A stretch of DNA of 64,000 nucleotides from Parabacteroides hominis (lineage in GTDB: Bacteria; Bacteroidota; Bacteroidia; Bacteroidales; Tannerellaceae), in the NCBI RefSeq assembly GCF_014287585.1, contig NZ_JACOOJ010000014.1, forward strand, positions 1 to 64,000, in the 5' to 3' direction. The notes beneath the pieces were generated by a model, which worked only from the letters and a program-made list of their open reading frames with translations, was not told the DNA's origin and did not search any database. Shown here piece after piece: positions 1 through 7,800 of the stretch. Positions within the stretch are counted from its first letter, which is position 1, and each line of letters begins with the position of its first letter. Made by a program: the position numbers and the translations under genes.

Positions 1-1
1 G

Positions 2-109
2 AACGAAAATGGCAATTATTACTTATACAACTCGGAAAATTGCGGCATAGAAAAATACTATATCGGGAAAAGGAGGAAACGATATAAAAAGAGGATGTGT
101 CGGTTTTGA
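2..109 (+). other. possible 3' end of a rightward gene cut by the window edge
   Basis: Two plus-strand frames are open from the edge: one stops at 85-87, the other at 107-109. The second reads as an Asn/Tyr/Lys-rich tail. The first stops just before the hairpin at 89-126, which would suit a terminator following a gene. I cannot decide between them, and the stretch could be non-coding. Confidence 0.2.
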
Positions 110-126
110 CACACCCTCATCCTCTT
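89..126. terminator. hairpin between convergent genes
   Basis: Inverted repeat AAGAGGATG / CATCCTCTT with an inner TGTC / GACA stem. It lies between the possible rightward gene end at the window edge and the leftward M56 gene ending at 157. A-rich sequence on its left gives a T-run when read leftward, so it could end transcription from either side. Confidence 0.55.
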
Positions 127-156
127 GGGGAAAAGCATGTACCCTTTTATTACGCA

Positions 157-1527
157 CTATTTCTTTTTCGAAGGATAGTCTTTGCGCGGATCACCGAAAA
201 AGAACAGAGTCGGAGCGTTCTTCCCGGCAGCTGTCGCCTGATACCCGGCAAATGCTTTGCCAGCCGCTTCCAATGCTTCTTTAACTGCTGCGTCGCTTGT
301 CTGCATATCGCAGAGGAAATAGATCATCACAGGCTTTTCACCTGACGATGCAGACAAGGTCGCTTTCAGCTTGGCCGGCATTTCAGACATTTCTGCAAAA
401 TCGTTGCCATACAGTATCTGGTCATTGGCATTAATGAAGAAATCCATTTTCTGCGTATGTTTCTCCATAAATGCAAGTCTTTCCGAGCCTGAAAGCTGTC
501 CGCCTCCCGCCTGCTCGATATACCGGTCGATCTCCTTGTCGAAGAATTCACGGGTGTACGGTTGTCCGGGCGAAGAAATTGTCGTACCTTCGCTCTGTAC
601 TAAGTTTGTCAACTCCCGGTTTACATCCGGGCGGGCGAAAGCGAGCATGCTACATGCTGCCACCGGAACTAAAAGCACGAGCTTCAACCGGGCCCAACTG
701 TTTGATTTCTCTTTTAACATCATAGTAATTCGTTTTTTAATTTTACTGTGATTGAAGCTGTTAGCAAAGGTGTAGGAGCTCGCGCTAACAGCTTTTTTCA
801 CTAATAATAATTGATATTTTGTTGCATCGATGCCATTTTTAAGTACGCCCGTATCGGCCTGGTACTCATGAACCTCCTGCAGTTCCCGTTTCAACAGCCA
901 GGCTGCAGGATTGAACCAGTGCAGGAGCACGACTGCCTCCGTATAGATCAAGTCCAACGAATGATGCTTGCGCCGGTGAACCTGCTCATGCATCAATATC
1001 TCATCCGGGTAGTCACAATAATCTTTCAACGACAGGACAATATACGGTCCCCAGTTAAAAGGAGTGACCGGCCTGCCGACCAGCACCAGCGTATAACGCT
1101 CTTTCCGTATCTTCTCGCCGCTCCGGATCAGCCAAAGCAAACTCACAAACGAGCGAACCAACCGGCAGAGGACAACCGCCATCCCCGCAAGATACAGGTA
1201 AACCGCCCACTCTCCCCATGAGCCGGAAGCCTCCCGTACAGCCGGTACAACCTCCGTTCCAACCTGGACAACGGAGTGCTGCGAAACCGTCTCCCCCACT
1301 CCTTCCTGTATCATCTCTTCCAACTGCAACAACGGCATTTGCAGCACACCGGGCGATTCCGTCCGTAGCTCGACAAACGGCAGCAGCATGCACACCAGCA
1401 TCCCCGCCAGCAGCACCATCCGGTTGAAGCGGAAAAACGTCTCGTTGCTCAACAAGGCTTTATAACCCAAGTAAAACAGAGTCAGGCAACAAGTAGACTT
1501 AACGATATAAAGGAGGAAGGCAACCAT
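157..1527 (-). CDS. M56-family (BlaR1/MecR1-like) membrane metallopeptidase with ExbD-like C-terminus
   Basis: Likely an antirepressor protease that senses an envelope signal and relieves repression by the adjacent BlaI-type protein. Protein of about 456 residues. Several hydrophobic segments occupy the N-terminal 150 residues. A zinc site HEQVH lies near residue 180, with the downstream HEYQAD that M56 proteins use as further ligands. Another membrane segment lies near residue 285. The periplasmic tail has no penicillin-binding sensor domain. Its last 110 residues (INANDQILYG..., then a helix and strand) resemble the periplasmic domain of ExbD. I chose the ATG at 1527, one base after the blaI stop (TGA-G-ATG), because a longer start would lie inside blaI. 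M56 identity is firm; the ExbD resemblance is pattern-based; the inducer is unknown. Confidence 0.85.
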   Translation of the reverse strand: MVAFLLYIVKSTCCLTLFYLGYKALLSNETFFRFNRMVLLAGMLVCMLLPFVELRTESPGVLQMPLLQLEEMIQEGVGETVSQHSVVQVGTEVVPAVREASGSWGEWAVYLYLAGMAVVLCRLVRSFVSLLWLIRSGEKIRKERYTLVLVGRPVTPFNWGPYIVLSLKDYCDYPDEILMHEQVHRRKHHSLDLIYTEAVVLLHWFNPAAWLLKRELQEVHEYQADTGVLKNGIDATKYQLLLVKKAVSASSYTFANSFNHSKIKKRITMMLKEKSNSWARLKLVLLVPVAACSMLAFARPDVNRELTNLVQSEGTTISSPGQPYTREFFDKEIDRYIEQAGGGQLSGSERLAFMEKHTQKMDFFINANDQILYGNDFAEMSEMPAKLKATLSASSGEKPVMIYFLCDMQTSDAAVKEALEAAGKAFAGYQATAAGKNAPTLFFFGDPRKDYPSKKK

Positions 1528-1528
1528 C

Positions 1529-1894
1529 TCATTTATTTTTACGGTTCTTGATCTGCTGTAGCAATTCTTCCAGTTCCTCGACCGACAGTTCGTCACGGTC
1601 TATCAGCGAAGAAACGACACGCGTATAGGAATCGCCGAAATAGCGGCTTACCACGTTCTTCAGCGTCTTGTTCCGGTATTCGTCTTCCGAAACCAACGCA
1701 TAATACTGATAGGTGTTTCCATACGGGCGATACCCGATATAGCCTTTCTCTTCCAGCACGCGTACGATCGTGGACAACGTGTTGTAGTGCGGCTTGGGCT
1801 CTTCCTGCAATTCCAATAACTCACGGATAAACAACGGGCCGTTCGTCCAGAAATAACTCAGGATATCTTCTTCTTTGGGAGTCAGTTTCTTCAT
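1529..1894 (-). CDS. blaI: BlaI/MecI-family transcriptional repressor
   Basis: Small winged-helix repressor (121 residues, normal for the family). It starts MKKLTPKEEDILSYFW, the typical first helix, followed by the recognition-helix region (YNTLSTIVRVLEEKGYIGY) and a C-terminal dimerisation part with the EELLQQI helix. In this family the repressor binds dyads over its own promoter and is cleaved after the M56 partner is activated. It is the first gene of a two-gene leftward operon with the M56 protease, separated by one base. A dyad overlapping the promoter lies about 60 bp upstream. The real regulon may include other genes; no beta-lactamase is seen here. Confidence 0.88.
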   Translation of the reverse strand: MKKLTPKEEDILSYFWTNGPLFIRELLELQEEPKPHYNTLSTIVRVLEEKGYIGYRPYGNTYQYYALVSEDEYRNKTLKNVVSRYFGDSYTRVVSSLIDRDELSVEELEELLQQIKNRKNK

Positions 1895-1923
1895 ATTCGA
1901 TGTTTATTTATCAGGTGAATGCC

Positions 1924-1974
1924 CAAAGATAACTATAAAGTGCAATAACACAACTACAATTAATAGTTAAACTA
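1924..1974 (-). promoter_or_regulatory. blaI operon promoter with overlapping dyad operator
   Basis: Read leftward there is a Bacteroidetes -7 box TATCTTTG (1924-1931) and a TTG -33 box (1951-1953) exactly 19 bp apart. The -33 box is overlapped by AACTA-N7-TAGTT (1952-1968), followed by the overlapping perfect dyad TAGTT-A-AACTA (1964-1974). This is the expected layout for autorepression by BlaI. Confidence 0.65.
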
Positions 1975-2064
1975 CTATATTTAGCAATAATTTAATGTAC
2001 AGCCCTCAAAACGTAAATATTCACTAAAGGATTCCGAAGCCTCTTCCATTTCTTCTGTAAAGCG

Positions 2065-2072
2065 TACCTTTG
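2065..2072 (+). promoter_or_regulatory. -7 promoter element for the sulfatase gene
   Basis: TACCTTTG matches the Bacteroidetes -7 consensus TAnnTTTG and lies about 50 bp before the sulfatase ATG. No convincing -33 box was found at the usual distance. Confidence 0.5.
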
Positions 2073-2121
2073 TCATATCAGTAACTTTCTCAGGAATATA
2101 AACCGAAAAACACAAAAAAAG

Positions 2122-3663
2122 ATGGACAAACGAATCTTATTGCCTTTAGCAATCCTTCCCGCTTTTCAGGCAGGAAACATGCAGGCAGCCGGCGAGACTG
2201 CCAAACGACCGAACATCATCCTCTTTATGGTTGACGATATGGGATGGGAAGACACTTCCCTGCCTTTCTGGACAGAAAAGACACATTATAACGAAGTCTA
2301 CGAGACACCCAACATGGAACGCCTCGCCCGCCAGGGAGTCATGTTCACCGAGGCGTATGCCAGCAGTATCAGTTCCCCGTCCCGTTGCAGCCTGATCACC
2401 GGTACGAATGCCGCCCGCCACCGTGTCACCAACTGGACGCTGCAAAAAGACAAGACGACCGACCGCAAAGACAGCCTGCTCGACATACCGGACTGGAACT
2501 ATAACGGCGTCAGCCAGGTTCCGGGGACCAACAACACCTTCGTCGGGACTTCTTTCGTCCAACTCCTGAAGAACAGCGGCTACCACACGATCCACTGCGG
2601 AAAGGCCCATTTCGGCGCGATCGACACTCCGGGAGAAGACCCGCACCACTGGGGATTCGAAGTCAACATTGCCGGCCATGCTGCCGGTGGCCTGGCAAGC
2701 TATTTAGGCGAAGAGAATTACGGCCATACGAAGGATGGCAAACCGACTTCGCTGATGTCCATCCCCGGCCTCGAAAAGTATTGGGGCACGGAGACGTTCG
2801 CCACCGAAGCCCTGACGCTGGAAGCGATCAAGGCATTAGACAAGGCGAAGAAATACAACCAGCCGTTCTATCTCTACATGTCCCACTATGCCATCCATAT
2901 CCCGCTGAACAAAGACATGCGCTTCTACGAGAAATACAAGAAGAAAGGAATGACGGATCATGAGGCTGCCTACGCCACCCTGATCGAAGGAATGGACAAG
3001 AGCTTGGGCGACCTGATGGACTGGCTGGAAAAGAACGGGGAGGCGGACAATACGATCACCATCTTTATGAGCGATAACGGTGGCCTTGCTTCCGAATCAG
3101 CCTGGAGGGATGGTCCGCCGCATACGCAGAACTACCCGTTGCTGAGCGGTAAAGGCTCGCTTTGCGAAGGGGGAATCCGCGAGCCGATGATCGTCAGTTG
3201 GCCGGGAGTAGCCCAACCGAATACCCGTTGCGACAAATACCTGCTGATAGAAGATTTCTACCCGACTATTCTGGAAATGGCCGGAGTGAAGGACTACAAG
3301 ACAGTGCAACCGATCGACGGCATCAGCTTCGTGCCTCTGCTCACCGGGACGGGCGATCCTTCCAAAGGGCGTTCCCTCTTCTGGAATATGCCTAACAACT
3401 GGGGTAACGACGGTCCGGGCATCAACTTCAACTGTGCGGTTCGCAACGGCGACTGGAAGCTGATTTACTACTACGGCACAGGCAAGAAAGAATTGTTCAA
3501 CATCTCCGACGACATCGGTGAAAAGAACGACCTTAGCACCCGTCACCCGGAAATCGTCAAACGCCTCTCCCAAGAACTCGGCGACCACCTCCGCAAGGTA
3601 GACGCCCAACGTCCGTCTTTCAAGGCGACTGGAAAGGCTTGCCCGTGGCCGGATGAGGTGTAA
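2122..3663 (+). CDS. exported sulfatase, serine-type S1 family
   Basis: Hydrolyses sulfate esters, probably in the periplasm and on a host or dietary glycan; the exact substrate cannot be read from sequence. 513 residues with a short N-terminal signal-like segment, then RPNIILFMVDDMGWED with the metal-binding Asp pair. The active-site motif is SSPSR, S-x-P-x-R, where the first Ser would be converted to formylglycine. A serine-type enzyme needs the radical-SAM maturase anSME, which is not in this window. Later conserved parts include the Lys/His region around HCGKAHFG, HYAIHIPL and the SDNGG metal site. No SusC/SusD pair or other glycan genes adjoin it, so it appears to be a solitary unit. Confidence 0.92.
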   Translation: MDKRILLPLAILPAFQAGNMQAAGETAKRPNIILFMVDDMGWEDTSLPFWTEKTHYNEVYETPNMERLARQGVMFTEAYASSISSPSRCSLITGTNAARHRVTNWTLQKDKTTDRKDSLLDIPDWNYNGVSQVPGTNNTFVGTSFVQLLKNSGYHTIHCGKAHFGAIDTPGEDPHHWGFEVNIAGHAAGGLASYLGEENYGHTKDGKPTSLMSIPGLEKYWGTETFATEALTLEAIKALDKAKKYNQPFYLYMSHYAIHIPLNKDMRFYEKYKKKGMTDHEAAYATLIEGMDKSLGDLMDWLEKNGEADNTITIFMSDNGGLASESAWRDGPPHTQNYPLLSGKGSLCEGGIREPMIVSWPGVAQPNTRCDKYLLIEDFYPTILEMAGVKDYKTVQPIDGISFVPLLTGTGDPSKGRSLFWNMPNNWGNDGPGINFNCAVRNGDWKLIYYYGTGKKELFNISDDIGEKNDLSTRHPEIVKRLSQELGDHLRKVDAQRPSFKATGKACPWPDEV

Positions 3664-3711
3664 AGCCCGATAGCGAAATCAACAAAGCAATAAAATTAAA
3701 AAAGGAGTATT

Positions 3712-4017
3712 ATGGAACTAAAGGAAATCAGTAAAGACATTTATGATGTTAGTGCATTGCTTGACGATGTTTTAGGTAAAGTAGGCACTCCTGAACGGGA
3801 GAAAAATAGAGAAAAGGCATGGGAGGAATATAACGCCCAAATCCTGTTGGATGCCCGCAAGAATGCAAGACTAACGCAAGCAGAGCTTGCTAAGCGCATA
3901 GGTGCGGACAAAGGGTATATTTCAAGAATCGAAAGAGGATTGACTGTTCCTACCGTCTCCACCCTATACCGTATAGCTGCCGCAATGGGATTAACGGTGG
4001 AACTGCGTCCTATGTAG
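3712..4017 (+). CDS. XRE/HigA-like helix-turn-helix protein
   Basis: DNA-binding protein of 101 residues. The C-terminal half is a clear HTH_3 domain (LTQAELAKRIGADKGYISRIERGLTVPTVSTLYRIAAAMG). The N-terminal half is charged and helical, as in antitoxins of HigBA/RelE-type pairs where the antitoxin is encoded second. It starts 48 bp after the sulfatase stop and no toxin gene precedes or follows it, so it is either an orphan antitoxin or a stand-alone regulator. Its codon use is more AT-rich than that of the sulfatase gene, which suggests separate ancestry. Confidence 0.8.
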   Translation: MELKEISKDIYDVSALLDDVLGKVGTPEREKNREKAWEEYNAQILLDARKNARLTQAELAKRIGADKGYISRIERGLTVPTVSTLYRIAAAMGLTVELRPM

Positions 4018-4080
4018 ATCGTTTTCCCTAAGCATATAGGATGAGGTATAACCCCGTCTCTATCAAAAAATAGACTGAAA

Positions 4081-4114
4081 AGGTAGGAAAGGTTTGAAAT
4101 CTTTTCTACCTTTG
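4081..4114 (+). promoter_or_regulatory. promoter with overlapping inverted repeat before the small membrane-protein operon
   Basis: The -7 box TACCTTTG (4107-4114) matches the consensus. It overlaps the right arm of an imperfect inverted repeat (AGGTAG...CTACCT, 4081-4111, about 10 bp per arm). The repeat could be an operator or the terminator of the preceding XRE gene. Confidence 0.5.
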
Positions 4115-4149
4115 TTGTTACTTAATGTTTAACACAAAAAGTCTTGACT

Positions 4150-4398
4150 ATGAAGAAAAAACGAAATTCAAGAGTACAAGTTCTTCCGATAGTAAGGGAA
4201 GAAGGTATAAACGTTCAAAAAGAATTTGGAAAGTATTTACTGGATATATCGAAGCTGGTTATTGGCGGTGCAGTAATTACAACAGCATTAGATTTAACAG
4301 CCAACAAAAACACTTTGATAATTATTGCGTTTTGTGCAGCTTTTATCATCGGTGTTGGAGGTTTTTTAGTATTCACTTATAAAAACAAGAAGTTATGA
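4150..4398 (+). CDS. small two-helix membrane protein, unknown function
   Basis: 82 residues. Lys/Arg-rich N-terminus (MKKKRNSR), an amphipathic region (GINVQKEFGKYLLDISKL), then two hydrophobic segments (LVIGGAVITTALDL and LIIIAFCAAFIIGVGGFLVF), ending KNKKL. It looks like an inner-membrane protein with both ends cytoplasmic. I recall similar Bacteroides proteins under a DUF label (DUF6722) but cannot confirm that. ATG at 4150 is preferred; a TTG two codons upstream is possible. It follows a good -7 box. Its stop overlaps the next start (ATGA at 4395-4398), so it heads an operon with three tiny paralogous membrane proteins. Confidence 0.7.
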   Translation: MKKKRNSRVQVLPIVREEGINVQKEFGKYLLDISKLVIGGAVITTALDLTANKNTLIIIAFCAAFIIGVGGFLVFTYKNKKL

Positions 4399-4505
4399 GC
4401 TCAGGAATTTTATTATACAGTCTTTTGGGTGGTTTTGGATTAATACTATTGATATTCTTACTCACCCCGGCTGGAAAACGGTGGGTTAAATCATTAGACA
4501 AGTAA
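4395..4505 (+). CDS. mini membrane protein 1 of a tandem set (36 residues)
   Basis: Begins MSSGILLYSLLGG, followed by one hydrophobic helix, then LLIFLLTPAGKRWVKSLDK. Its start codon overlaps the stop of the preceding gene (ATGA), typical of translational coupling. The block IFLLTPAGKRW is shared with the next two ORFs although DNA third positions differ, which argues for protein-level selection. Probably a single-span inner-membrane peptide with a basic cytoplasmic end. Function unknown. It is short enough that gene callers would probably skip it. Confidence 0.7.
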   Translation: MSSGILLYSLLGGFGLILLIFLLTPAGKRWVKSLDK

Positions 4506-4507
4506 CT

Positions 4508-4615
4508 ATGAGTTCAGCAATGGTATTATATGGTATGTTAGGAATAATTGGGGCTGGAATCCTGATATTCTTATTAACTCCGGCAGGTAAACGGTGGTTG
4601 GATAAAATCTCATAA
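4508..4615 (+). CDS. mini membrane protein 2 of a tandem set (35 residues)
   Basis: Starts two bases after the previous stop. Reads MSSAMVLYGMLGIIG, a hydrophobic helix, then ILIFLLTPAGKRWLDKIS. It is closely similar to its neighbours: the same LYxxLG start, the same IFLLTPAGKRW block and the same length. Tight spacing indicates co-translation. Function unknown; likely a membrane-embedded peptide acting with the 82-residue two-helix protein upstream. Confidence 0.7.
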   Translation: MSSAMVLYGMLGIIGAGILIFLLTPAGKRWLDKIS

Positions 4616-4627
4616 ATCAAAATGGGC

Positions 4628-4732
4628 ATGGAAGCAGCGTATGTTTTATATGGTATGTTAGGAGTAATTGCATTTGGATTACTGATATTCCTGCTGACTC
4701 CGGCTGGAAAGAGATGGGTTAAATCCTTGTAA
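4628..4732 (+). CDS. mini membrane protein 3 of a tandem set (34-36 residues)
   Basis: Reads (MG)MEAAYVLYGMLGVIAFG, then LLIFLLTPAGKRWVKSL. Two ATGs are possible (4622 and 4628). I chose 4628 because it aligns the VLYGMLG block with the same five-residue lead as paralogue 2. It is the last gene before the hairpin with T-run at 4759-4793. Nothing in the sequence gives a biochemical role. Confidence 0.68.
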   Translation: MEAAYVLYGMLGVIAFGLLIFLLTPAGKRWVKSL

Positions 4733-4758
4733 GTAACTGCAAGGGCAGGTATATATGG

Positions 4759-4793
4759 AAAGAGAGTTTCTTTGAAAAGAGGCTCTCTTTTTT
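4759..4793 (+). terminator. rho-independent terminator of the mini membrane-protein operon
   Basis: Stem AAAGAGAG / CTCTCTTT with further inner pairing, followed by a T-run, 27 bp after the last stop codon. Confidence 0.75.
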
Positions 4794-4823
4794 GTGTTAG
4801 GGGGATTTGTGTACGGGCAGGGA

Positions 4824-4856
4824 TATAAAAAAAGGGCATCCTCGCGGACGCCCTTT
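4824..4856 (-). terminator. terminator of the large surface-protein gene
   Basis: Stem AAAGGGC-A-TCC / GGA-C-GCCCTTT (4831-4856) with a TCGC loop. Read leftward it is followed by a run of T residues (the A-run at 4827-4833). It lies 35 bp beyond the stop of the leftward gene. Confidence 0.75.
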
Positions 4857-4890
4857 CTCATTCAATACTAAAACTCTCTATACATATGGA

Positions 4891-7800
4891 TTAGTATACA
4901 TTAACCTTGGTAACAATAGAATTGCCGGCATTGGTTAATTTCACAATGTAAATGCCTTTCGTTACCGGTATTTGCGTATTGCCACTGATACGTGCATTGT
5001 AGACGATCTTACCGATCATGTTTACAACGGTCACCTGTAGCGGCTGAATCGGATTCACATAAATATTTCCCTTTCTTCCAAACACTTCTGTATTGGCAAG
5101 AGCTTCTTCGAGGCCCGTTGCGAAACCTACGGTTACTTCGCAAGTGGCGGTTACATCACCGATCGTAGCTGTGATCGTTGCTTTTCCAACCTTGACACCT
5201 TTGACTGTCACCTTGTTTCCATCTGCTGTTACAGAGGCTACAGTAGGATCGCTGCTGCTCCATGTAACCGTCTTGCCGGCAGGAGATACAGTAGCTGTCA
5301 GGATGAACTCTTCCGTACGAGGAAGATCTTTGGTTGTTGCATCTAAGGAGATTGTAACGGTTTCGTCTTCGTCACCACCAGAAGGAGGAGTTACAGGGTC
5401 AGCCTTGAAGCCGATCAGGTTCTTCGTGTAAAGCAAAGTAAAATTCTTATTATCAAAATCTTCTTTTGTACTTACCTGATAAGCATTATTACCTAATGAT
5501 ACTACCTGTATAGCTTCGCTAAATGCATCACCAGGAACCACTTTACCAGTTTCACGGATTGTATAAGTCAATTTACTCTTAGCATTCGCTACAGAAGAAG
5601 CCGTTTCCGGAACTTCCACAATGATAGTCGGTTTCAAAACAGAACCTTCTAACTGTGCATTCTTGTTAAATAATGTATAGTTGCCTACATGATTTCCACC
5701 TAAGCTATTTAATGTAAACTGACGCGGGCCAACCTCTTCATTATCCAATGTTACATTCAAACTAACAACATCATTGCTTAAAATACCTTCGGCTGTAAAA
5801 TCATCCAGAGTAAGCGATTTGCTACCTGTATAATAAGCACTGATAGGTGTTGAAACTGTAACAGCTTTCGGGCTAATCTCACCAGAAAGAGCTGCAGTTA
5901 AGCTATAGTTATTAGCATCTGCACCCACTAAAATAGGATTCTGAGACGGATTGATTGTCTTTGTTCCGGCAGCATTAGAGGTATAGTTGAACGTTACGCC
6001 TTCCATATCCAGAGCAACATTATCACTAACTTCTACGCCATCCAATGTTACAGTACCCGTAGCCTGGGTTAATCCATCGTATGTCTTATCCATGTTAGCC
6101 GTATAAGTAACCGGTTTCGGTGTTACTTCATACAGTTTGACTTTGACATCGCCAGATGTATTTGTTGCAATAATAGCAACTTTACCTACACCATTGATTG
6201 TCAAAGTACCATTATCCACTGCCAAACGATTCAAATTAGTAGAAGAATAAGTATAACCTGAAAGATCTGTAATCTGATCTGCAGATCCACCATATACTAA
6301 TTCTATAGGATTAGGATTATTCCATTCTTCTGTTGTAGCTTTCGTAAGCATAGCATTAACAACTTCATCCTTTTGTTGTATAGCATTTACACTTTGCGTA
6401 ATAACAGTACCGCTTCCGTCTTCTACCGGGAAATAACCTGCGTCATTAATCTTGCCGATTTTCAAGTCTGTATAACCAGCCGAATCAACAACTAAAGCCT
6501 CTGCTTTGTCATTTGCATTATAAGCCACCACTACCGGAGTTCCTTTTGTAATAGTCAGAGTACCATTCTGGGCTGTCAGATTATAATTCTGACATAATTT
6601 AGGATCAATCGTCAATGCCAGTACGCCATCCTTTTCTGCCACATCCAATTTTCCTGTATAAACAGAAGACAAAGATTCACCTTCGATTAGACCTGTATCC
6701 GTAAACGTATATTTCGTATAACGCTGGTTGTACATGCGTGTAACGTCGTTAACTTTTACAGTTGCACTCTTCTTCGTGATTTCACCTTTCAGGCCGGTAG
6801 GCTGGATCAAAGTGTAATTATCTTTTTGTGCACCGTCCAATTCCAAAGTGGAAAGAGTGATTGCATGTGTGCCGACATTCTTACTTGCGTAAGTAGCAGT
6901 AGCACCTGTCTTAATACTAACTTTATCAGTACCTATTACCTTATAATCTGCAGACAACGTAATAGCCGGCACTGTTGCTGTAACACTGCCATCGTACGTT
7001 TTCGGTGTGAAGGCAGCCACACTTGCTTTAAGCGGTCTCGGAGTTACTTTAATTGTCTTGGTAACAGTGGCAGAAGAATAATTTTCATCTGCTGCACGAG
7101 TTACTGTAACGGTAATCTCTCCGGCTGCTGTCGGTTTCAAGACGTTCGTGTTGCTAATAGTTGCACCAGACCCAACACTAAAGGTATATTCACCTGTTGC
7201 AGCAGCAGCATCGCTTGTTACGGCCAACTGCAAGCTATCGCCATAAACGATAGATGAAAGAACTTTTGAATCGAATGTCAAATTCTGCGGAGTACCTTTT
7301 TCTACAGTTACATTGATTGAGGCTGTACCGGATTTATCACCAGCAGTAGCCGTAAATGTAACAGTATGGGTAGCAGCAGTTGCTTGTGATATGGTATAAG
7401 TATAGTAGCCATCATCGCCTTTTGCTATTGCGCCATTGGCAGCCTTCATTTCAGAAGCAGCTGTTACAGTTGCAGTAGTAGCACCACCGGAATGAACCAG
7501 ATTAGCCCGTACCGTAATTGTTTTAGCATCGGCATCACCGGTAACCTTTGCATCTACAATTTCAATCTTAGGATCAACCGCATCAACGGTCAGCTTACCT
7601 GCTACAAACTTGATAGCATAATTATCGGAAGTCAGGCCGTAAGGCATAATATCATAACCGCCCTGTTTCACCAATGAATCAGGAGTAGCGGAACAAATGA
7701 ACTTTAATGTTCCGTCAAGTTGATCTTTGGAATTCTCAATTACTTTTATTTCTGCTTCAAAAGTTGGTAATTCCTTACCGAAGTCGTTATTTGCAGCCTT

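Noticed and set aside
4486..4839. 117-codon leftward ORF across the mini membrane-protein genes
   Set aside because: Antisense; its apparent repeats mirror the three tandem rightward ORFs, which have coherent protein-level conservation.
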